A stretch of DNA of 64,000 nucleotides from contig NZ_VIWV01000001.1 in NCBI RefSeq assembly GCF_007829875.1, positions 3,566,501-3,630,500 on the forward strand. The letters are read 5' to 3'. This DNA is from Streptomyces capillispiralis (lineage in GTDB: Bacteria > Actinomycetota > Actinomycetes > Streptomycetales > Streptomycetaceae). The position numbers and the translations under genes are program-made. Numbering within the stretch: position 1 is the first letter of the stretch; the number at the start of each line of letters is the position of its first letter. Positions 59,819-64,000 of the stretch are shown in pieces. The notes beneath the pieces are model-generated. The model was not told the DNA's origin. It searched no databases and saw only the letters and a program-made list of their open reading frames with translations.

Positions 59819-60490
59819 TCAGCCGTGTCCGCCGGCCCGCACCAGACCCGTCTCGTAGGCGAGGACCACCACCTGCACCCGGTCCCGCAGCCCCAGCTTG
59901 GTCAGGATGCGGCCCACGTGCGTCTTCACGGTCGCCTCGGAGAGCACCAGCCGGGCGGCGATCTCACCGTTGGACAGGCCCTGCGCGACCAGCACCATGA
60001 CCTCCCGCTCGCGCTCGGTGAGCCGCTCCAGCTCCTTGTGCTGGGGCTGCTTGCCCGCGCTGGGCAGCATCGGCGCGAAGCGGTCCAGGAGCCGTCGGGT
60101 GGTGGACGGGGCCACCACGGCGTCGCCGCTGTGCACCGCGCGGATCGCGGCGAGCAGTTCGCCGGGCGGCACGTCCTTGAGCATGAAGCCGGACGCGCCC
60201 GCCTTCAGCCCGGAGAAGGCGTACTCGTCGAGGTCGAAGGTGGTCAGGATGAGCACCTTCGGCGGGTCGGTGTCCGCGCAGATCCTGCGGGTCGTCTCCA
60301 CGCCGTCGAGCTTGGGCATGCGGACGTCCATCAGGACCACGTCGACGGCGGTGGACCGCAGGACCTCCAGGGCCTCGACGCCGTTGCCCGCCTCCGCCAC
60401 GACGTCCATGTCCGGCTGGGCGGCGAGCACCATCCGGAACCCGGTGCGCAGCAGCACCTGGTCGTCGACGAGCATCACGCGGATCGTCAT
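59819..60490 (-). CDS. NarL/LuxR-type response regulator
   Basis: A 223-aa regulator: acidic DD at 9-10, phospho-acceptor D55 in [16 protein letters not shown] in [11 protein letters not shown], and LuxR helix-turn-helix [23 protein letters not shown] at 60490. It is partnered with the kinase gene 70 nt upstream. From memory the S. coelicolor pair at this locus (SCO3389/SCO3390) has been linked to antibiotic production; target genes are unknown here. Confidence 0.92.
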   Translation of the reverse strand: MTIRVMLVDDQVLLRTGFRMVLAAQPDMDVVAEAGNGVEALEVLRSTAVDVVLMDVRMPKLDGVETTRRICADTDPPKVLILTTFDLDEYAFSGLKAGASGFMLKDVPPGELLAAIRAVHSGDAVVAPSTTRRLLDRFAPMLPSAGKQPQHKELERLTEREREVMVLVAQGLSNGEIAARLVLSEATVKTHVGRILTKLGLRDRVQVVVLAYETGLVRAGGHG

Positions 60491-60560
60491 GGGGCCTCTT
60501 CCGTTCGGCGAGTGGTCTCACATGTCGTTACAGGTGTCAACAAAGGGCACGCGCAGACGT

Positions 60561-61763
60561 CTAATGCGCGGGTTTGAGCGGCAGCAGCACGCTGATGCGG
60601 AATCCTCCGCCGGGGCGCGGGCCCGCGTCCAGGGTGCCGCCGACCATGCCGACCCGCTCCCGCATGCCGATCAGGCCGTGGCCCTGGCCGTCGAAACCGC
60701 CCTCCTCGTACAGCTCGTGCGGGGCGCCCTTGCCGTCGTCCTCCACGAGGAGGCCCAGCCCGTCGTCGAAGTACACCAGGCGCACACTGGCCCCCGCGTT
60801 GGGGCCCCCGTGCTTGCGGGTGTTGGTGAGCGCCTCCTGCACGATGCGGTACGCGGTCAGCTCGACCCCGCTGGGCAGTGCGCGCGGGGTGCCCTCGACC
60901 CTGAAGTCCACGGGCAGTCCGGACTCCCGGCACTGCTCGACGAGGTCCTCGATCTGCTGCACGTCCGGCTGCGGCACGTACTCCCCGGCCTCCTGGTGCT
61001 CGCCTGTGCGCAGCACGCCGAGCAGGCGGCGCATCTCGGCGAGGGCCTGCCGGCCGGTGGAGGAGATGGTCTCCAGGGCCTTCTTCGCCTGGTCGGGGGC
61101 GGCGTCGAGGACGTAGGCGGCGCCGTCGGCCTGCACCACCATCACCGACACGTTGTGCGCGACGACGTCGTGCAGTTCCCGGGCTATCCGGGCGCGTTCG
61201 GCGGCGACCGCGACCTTGGCCTGCGCCTCGCGCTCCTTCTCCAGCCGGGCGGCGCGCTCCTCCAGCTGGGCGAAGTACGCGCGGCGGGTGCGGATGGAGT
61301 CGCCGAGCACCCAGGCAAGGGCGAAGGGCACCGTCTGGAAGATCATGATGGCGATGTTGCCCGCCGCACTCGTGCCCTCGTCGGGCCAGCGCACCTGCGC
61401 GAGCGGGGCCGCGCACAGACCGGCGGTCAGCGCGAGCCGGGAGGCCCAGCGGGCGCCGACCGCCGCGACGGTGTAGACGATCACCAGCAGGGCGAAGTCG
61501 GCGGGCAGCGGCGCCACGTCCGTGACCAGCTGGCCCGCGCCGACCGCGACGCCGAGGACCAGCATCCGCTCGGGCATCCGCCGGCGCAGCGCGACGACCA
61601 CGGACAGCAGCAGCATGACCGGCACGACGAGGGCCGGCAGCTCCGTGCCCCGGGCCTCCTCCATGCTCGCCCCGCCGATCACCGAAATCCCGAACAGGAC
61701 CACGGCCCAGAAGCCGTCGACCCATGCCGGGTGCCTGCGGAGGAAGTCATAGAGGCGCTGCAC
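60561..61763 (-). CDS. Sensor histidine kinase (HisKA_3)
   Basis: A 400-aa membrane kinase: about five N-terminal helices within residues ~16-155, a coiled coil ([20 protein letters not shown]), H198 in [20 protein letters not shown], and HATPase with [16 protein letters not shown] and [19 protein letters not shown] at 61763. It forms a two-component pair with the downstream regulator. Confidence 0.93.
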   Translation of the reverse strand: MQRLYDFLRRHPAWVDGFWAVVLFGISVIGGASMEEARGTELPALVVPVMLLLSVVVALRRRMPERMLVLGVAVGAGQLVTDVAPLPADFALLVIVYTVAAVGARWASRLALTAGLCAAPLAQVRWPDEGTSAAGNIAIMIFQTVPFALAWVLGDSIRTRRAYFAQLEERAARLEKEREAQAKVAVAAERARIARELHDVVAHNVSVMVVQADGAAYVLDAAPDQAKKALETISSTGRQALAEMRRLLGVLRTGEHQEAGEYVPQPDVQQIEDLVEQCRESGLPVDFRVEGTPRALPSGVELTAYRIVQEALTNTRKHGGPNAGASVRLVYFDDGLGLLVEDDGKGAPHELYEEGGFDGQGHGLIGMRERVGMVGGTLDAGPRPGGGFRISVLLPLKPAH

Positions 61764-61881
61764 GTAACCCAGCGTAGGGAAGCGAAATGCGTGCAGGGGT
61801 CAACCGGAGGGCCGATCCCCGGTCGTTACGTGTACTCCGCAAGGTGGAGGACCCGTCCCTCGGCGCGCTTAGCCTGGGCCG

Positions 61882-61917
61882 ATGACGACGAGGACGGCGG
61901 GCGCGTGGAACCGGTGA
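61882..61917 (+). CDS. Putative leaderless 11-codon upstream ORF
   Basis: [17 protein letters not shown] (61870-61875) ends 6 nt before its ATG, the leaderless arrangement, and its TGA overlaps a GTG start of the methyltransferase (GTGA at 61914-61917). It could serve as a short upstream ORF delivering ribosomes to the gene. Confidence 0.45.
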   Translation: MTTRTAGAWNR

Positions 61918-62951
61918 CGGCGGCGGACGCGGGAGGCGGGTGGCGCGGCTGGCGCGAGGCGGCCGAGGCCGCCCTGTACGGGCCGGGCGGCTTCTACCGC
62001 CGCCCCGAGGGACCGGCCGGGCACTTCCGCACCTCGGTGCACGCCTCCCCGCTGTTCGCGGCCGCCGTGGCGCGGCTGCTGTGCCGGGTCGACGAGGCGC
62101 TGGGACGGCCCGCGGTGCTCGACTTCGTGGACATGGCGGCCGGGCGCGGCGAGCTGGTCACGGGCGTCCTCGCCGCGCTGCCCGCCGACGTGGCGGCACG
62201 CGCGCGTGCCCACGCCGTCGAGGTCGCCGCCCGGCCCGCCGGGCTCGATCCCCGCGTCGAGTGGCGCGGCGAGCCCCCGGAGGGGATCACGGGGCTGCTC
62301 TTCGCCAACGAGTGGCTGGACAACGTGCCCGTCGAGATCGCCGAGGTGGACGGGGCGGGCGTACCGCGGCGGGTGCTGGTGCGGGCGGACGGGACGGAGC
62401 GGCTCGGCGAGCCGGTTTCCGGCGCGGAGGCCGAGTGGCTGGCCCGGTGGTGGCCGCCGGCGGCGGAGGAAGGCCTCCGCGCGGAGATCGGGCTGCCGCG
62501 CGACCGGGCCTGGGCGGCGGCCACCGGGACGCTCGCACGGGGGCTCGCCGTCGCCGTGGACTACGCGCACACCGCCGGTGCGCGGCCGCCGTTCGGCACC
62601 CTCACGGCGTTCCGGGAGGGGCGGGAGACGACGCCCGTGCCGGACGGGTCGTGCGACCTCACCGCGCACGTCGCCCTGGACGCCTGCGCGGCGGCCACCG
62701 CGCTCCCCGGCGCGCGCCTGCTGTCGCAGCGCGAGGCCCTGCACGCACTGGGCCTCAGCGGCGCACGCCCCCCGCTCTCGCTGGCCTCCACCGACCCCGC
62801 AGGGTACGTACGCGCCCTCGCGGCCGCCGGGGAGGCCGCCGAACTCACCGCGCCGGGCGGACTCGGCGACTTCGGGTGGCTGGTGCAGCCGGTGGGCATC
62901 GCGGACGTGCGGGACCTATTTGTCGATGTCGCCGACGACGAAGAACATTGA
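61914..62951 (+). CDS. MidA/NDUFAF7-like SAM-dependent methyltransferase
   Basis: A 345-aa protein of the COG1565-like group. Early [20 protein letters not shown] and [15 protein letters not shown] region [16 protein letters not shown], then [20 protein letters not shown] and a C-terminal end similar to MidA. MidA/NDUFAF7 methylates an arginine in the NuoD-homologous subunit of complex I. Its gene converges on a nuoD gene and overlaps its 3' end by 36 nt. GTG at 61914 is favoured by overlap with the short ORF; GTG at 61905 is an alternative. Confidence 0.8.
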   Translation: MTAADAGGGWRGWREAAEAALYGPGGFYRRPEGPAGHFRTSVHASPLFAAAVARLLCRVDEALGRPAVLDFVDMAAGRGELVTGVLAALPADVAARARAHAVEVAARPAGLDPRVEWRGEPPEGITGLLFANEWLDNVPVEIAEVDGAGVPRRVLVRADGTERLGEPVSGAEAEWLARWWPPAAEEGLRAEIGLPRDRAWAAATGTLARGLAVAVDYAHTAGARPPFGTLTAFREGRETTPVPDGSCDLTAHVALDACAAATALPGARLLSQREALHALGLSGARPPLSLASTDPAGYVRALAAAGEAAELTAPGGLGDFGWLVQPVGIADVRDLFVDVADDEEH

Positions 62952-64000
62952 CCCGAGGATCGCCACCATGTCCGCGACCAGCGTCCCCGGCAGCAGCTCG
63001 GTGAGCGCCTGGATGTTGTTGTACGACGCCGAGCGCAGCTTCAGCCGGTACGGGGTCTTCTCGCCCTTGCTGACCAGGTAGTAGCCGTTGATGCCGAGCG
63101 GGTTCTCGGTCCAGGCGTACGTGTGCCCCTCGGGCGCCTTGAGGACCTTCGGGAGCCGCTGGTTGACCGGGCCGGGGGGCAGCTCGGCCAGCCGGTCGAG
63201 ACAGGCCTCGGCGAGGTCCAGGGCGTTGTGCGTCTGCTCCAGGAGGCATTCGAAGCGGGCGAGGCAGTCGCCCTCCTCGCGGGTCACCACCTTCAGGACG
63301 TCACCCAGTTCGCCGTAGGCGAGGTACGGCTCGTCACGGCGCAGGTCGAAGTCGACGCCGGAGCCGCGCGCGATCGGTCCGCTCACGCCGTAGGCGTGCA
63401 CGGCCTCGGGGGACAGCACGCCGACGCCGCGCGTGCGGCCGCGGAAGATCTCGTTGCCGAGCACCAGGTCGTCGAAGCGGTCCATGCGCGAGCGCACGTC
63501 GGTGACGGCGGCACGCGCGCGTGCCGTCCAGCCCGCCGGCAGGTCCTCCTTGAGGCCGCCCACGCGGTTGAACATGTAGTGCATGCGCCCGCCGGAGACC
63601 TCCTCCATGACGTGCTGGAGCTCCTCGCGTTCCCGGAAGGCGTAGAAGATCGGGGTGATGCCGCCGAGTTCCAGCGGATAGGAGCCGAGGAACATCAGGT
63701 GGTTGAGCACCCGGTTCAGCTCCGCGAGCAGGGTGCGCAGCCACACCGCGCGCTCGGGGACCTCCATGCCGAGCATCCGCTCCACGGCGAGGACCACGCC
63801 CAGCTCGTTGGAGAAGGCCGACAGCCAGTCGTGGCGGTTGGCCAGCATGATGATCTGCCGGTAGTCGCGGGCCTCGAACAGCTTCTCCGCGCCCCGGTGC
63901 ATGTAGCCGATCACGGGCTCCGCGCGGGTGATGCGCTCGCCGTCCAGGACGAGCTTCAGCCGCAGCACGCCGTGCGTGGACGGGTGCTGGGGGCCGATGT
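62916..64000 (-). CDS. NADH-quinone oxidoreductase subunit D (NuoD-type), 5' part outside window
   Basis: The C-terminal ~360 residues of a 49-kDa complex I subunit. The visible sequence starts [20 protein letters not shown], then [19 protein letters not shown], the quinone-site region, and ends FVVGDIDK. The beginning is beyond base 64000. In S. coelicolor the main nuoA-N operon lies elsewhere and a second orphan nuoD2 is at this position, which is what I infer here. It converges on the MidA-like gene with a 36-nt overlap. Confidence 0.92.
   Translation of the reverse strand, partial: IGPQHPSTHGVLRLKLVLDGERITRAEPVIGYMHRGAEKLFEARDYRQIIMLANRHDWLSAFSNELGVVLAVERMLGMEVPERAVWLRTLLAELNRVLNHLMFLGSYPLELGGITPIFYAFREREELQHVMEEVSGGRMHYMFNRVGGLKEDLPAGWTARARAAVTDVRSRMDRFDDLVLGNEIFRGRTRGVGVLSPEAVHAYGVSGPIARGSGVDFDLRRDEPYLAYGELGDVLKVVTREEGDCLARFECLLEQTHNALDLAEACLDRLAELPPGPVNQRLPKVLKAPEGHTYAWTENPLGINGYYLVSKGEKTPYRLKLRSASYNNIQALTELLPGTLVADMVAILGSMFFVVGDIDK

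Noticed and set aside
59898..61904. First part of a 1017-codon open frame running into the methyltransferase
   Set aside because: Antisense to the response regulator and kinase; only its last ~345 codons look like protein.

Overview
The window is high-GC actinobacterial chromosome, almost certainly from a Streptomyces core region. The evidence is very strong G/C bias at third codon positions, an rRNA operon without spacer tRNAs, and gene-by-gene agreement, from memory, with the S. coelicolor segment around SCO3326-SCO3392 (bdtA, the auxiliary trpS, proC, ilvD, radA-disA, mutY, sigE-cseABC, clpC, lsr2, coaX-nadC-nadB-panC, nuoD2). I see no prophage, IS element, CRISPR array or secondary-metabolite cluster.

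Layout: 0-4.2 kb holds a minus-strand run of an NAD-dependent epimerase (cut by the window edge), a 32-aa ribosomal protein, the excisionase-like DNA-binding protein BdtA, a phosphatase-annotated family, AcuC and a HAD phosphatase. 4.2-9.9 kb is a complete rRNA operon on the minus strand (16S-23S-5S). At 9.96-11.2 kb an auxiliary tryptophanyl-tRNA synthetase is preceded by a tryptophan leader peptide and attenuator. 11.1-17.4 kb has a GlxA-type regulator with a divergent cysteine hydrolase, proC, an ABC exporter, a methyltransferase and small envelope proteins. 17.6-24.6 kb has a membrane Ser/Thr kinase with a beta-propeller sensor, ilvD, a TetR/isomerase pair and a Ppx/GppA phosphatase. 24.7-35.8 kb has a Cys-rich protein, a sigma-like/zinc-finger/BACON membrane fusion, radA-disA, a PAP2 phosphatase, an unusual two-component pair and mutY. 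36-39.4 kb is the cell-envelope stress operon sigE-cseA-cseB-cseC. 39.7-49.6 kb has a DHA2 efflux pump with divergent TetR, an M23 peptidase, a HAD acid phosphatase, clpC, lsr2, a GNAT enzyme and a BlaI-type regulator. 49.6-56.1 kb is an NAD/pantothenate cofactor operon. 56.3-64 kb has a PLP lyase, regulators, a second two-component pair, and a MidA-like methyltransferase convergent with nuoD (cut by the window edge).

Functional themes: envelope sensing and remodelling recurs (SigE/Cse, membrane kinase, BACON fusion, M23 peptidase, PAP2). DNA integrity and c-di-AMP signalling sit together (RadA, DisA, MutY). The cofactor genes overlap tightly as GTGA/ATGA junctions and include a 24-codon ORF bridging two of them. 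Several promoters place a TANNNT box 6-7 nt before the start codon, so leaderless mRNAs are likely.

Most notable to a second reader: the trp leader/attenuator, which has a complete 1:2, 2:3, 3:4 pairing logic; a histidine kinase carrying a C-terminal membrane anchor and BamE-like domain; the sigma-like/ZAS/BACON fusion; a MidA-like methyltransferase beside its likely substrate gene family nuoD; and an unusual density of short tandem repeats (about 20, 34, 53 and 71 bp) in intergenic DNA. Everything was read by eye. No database search, alignment or folding program was run, and start codons are inferences unless a ribosome site or overlap decides them.
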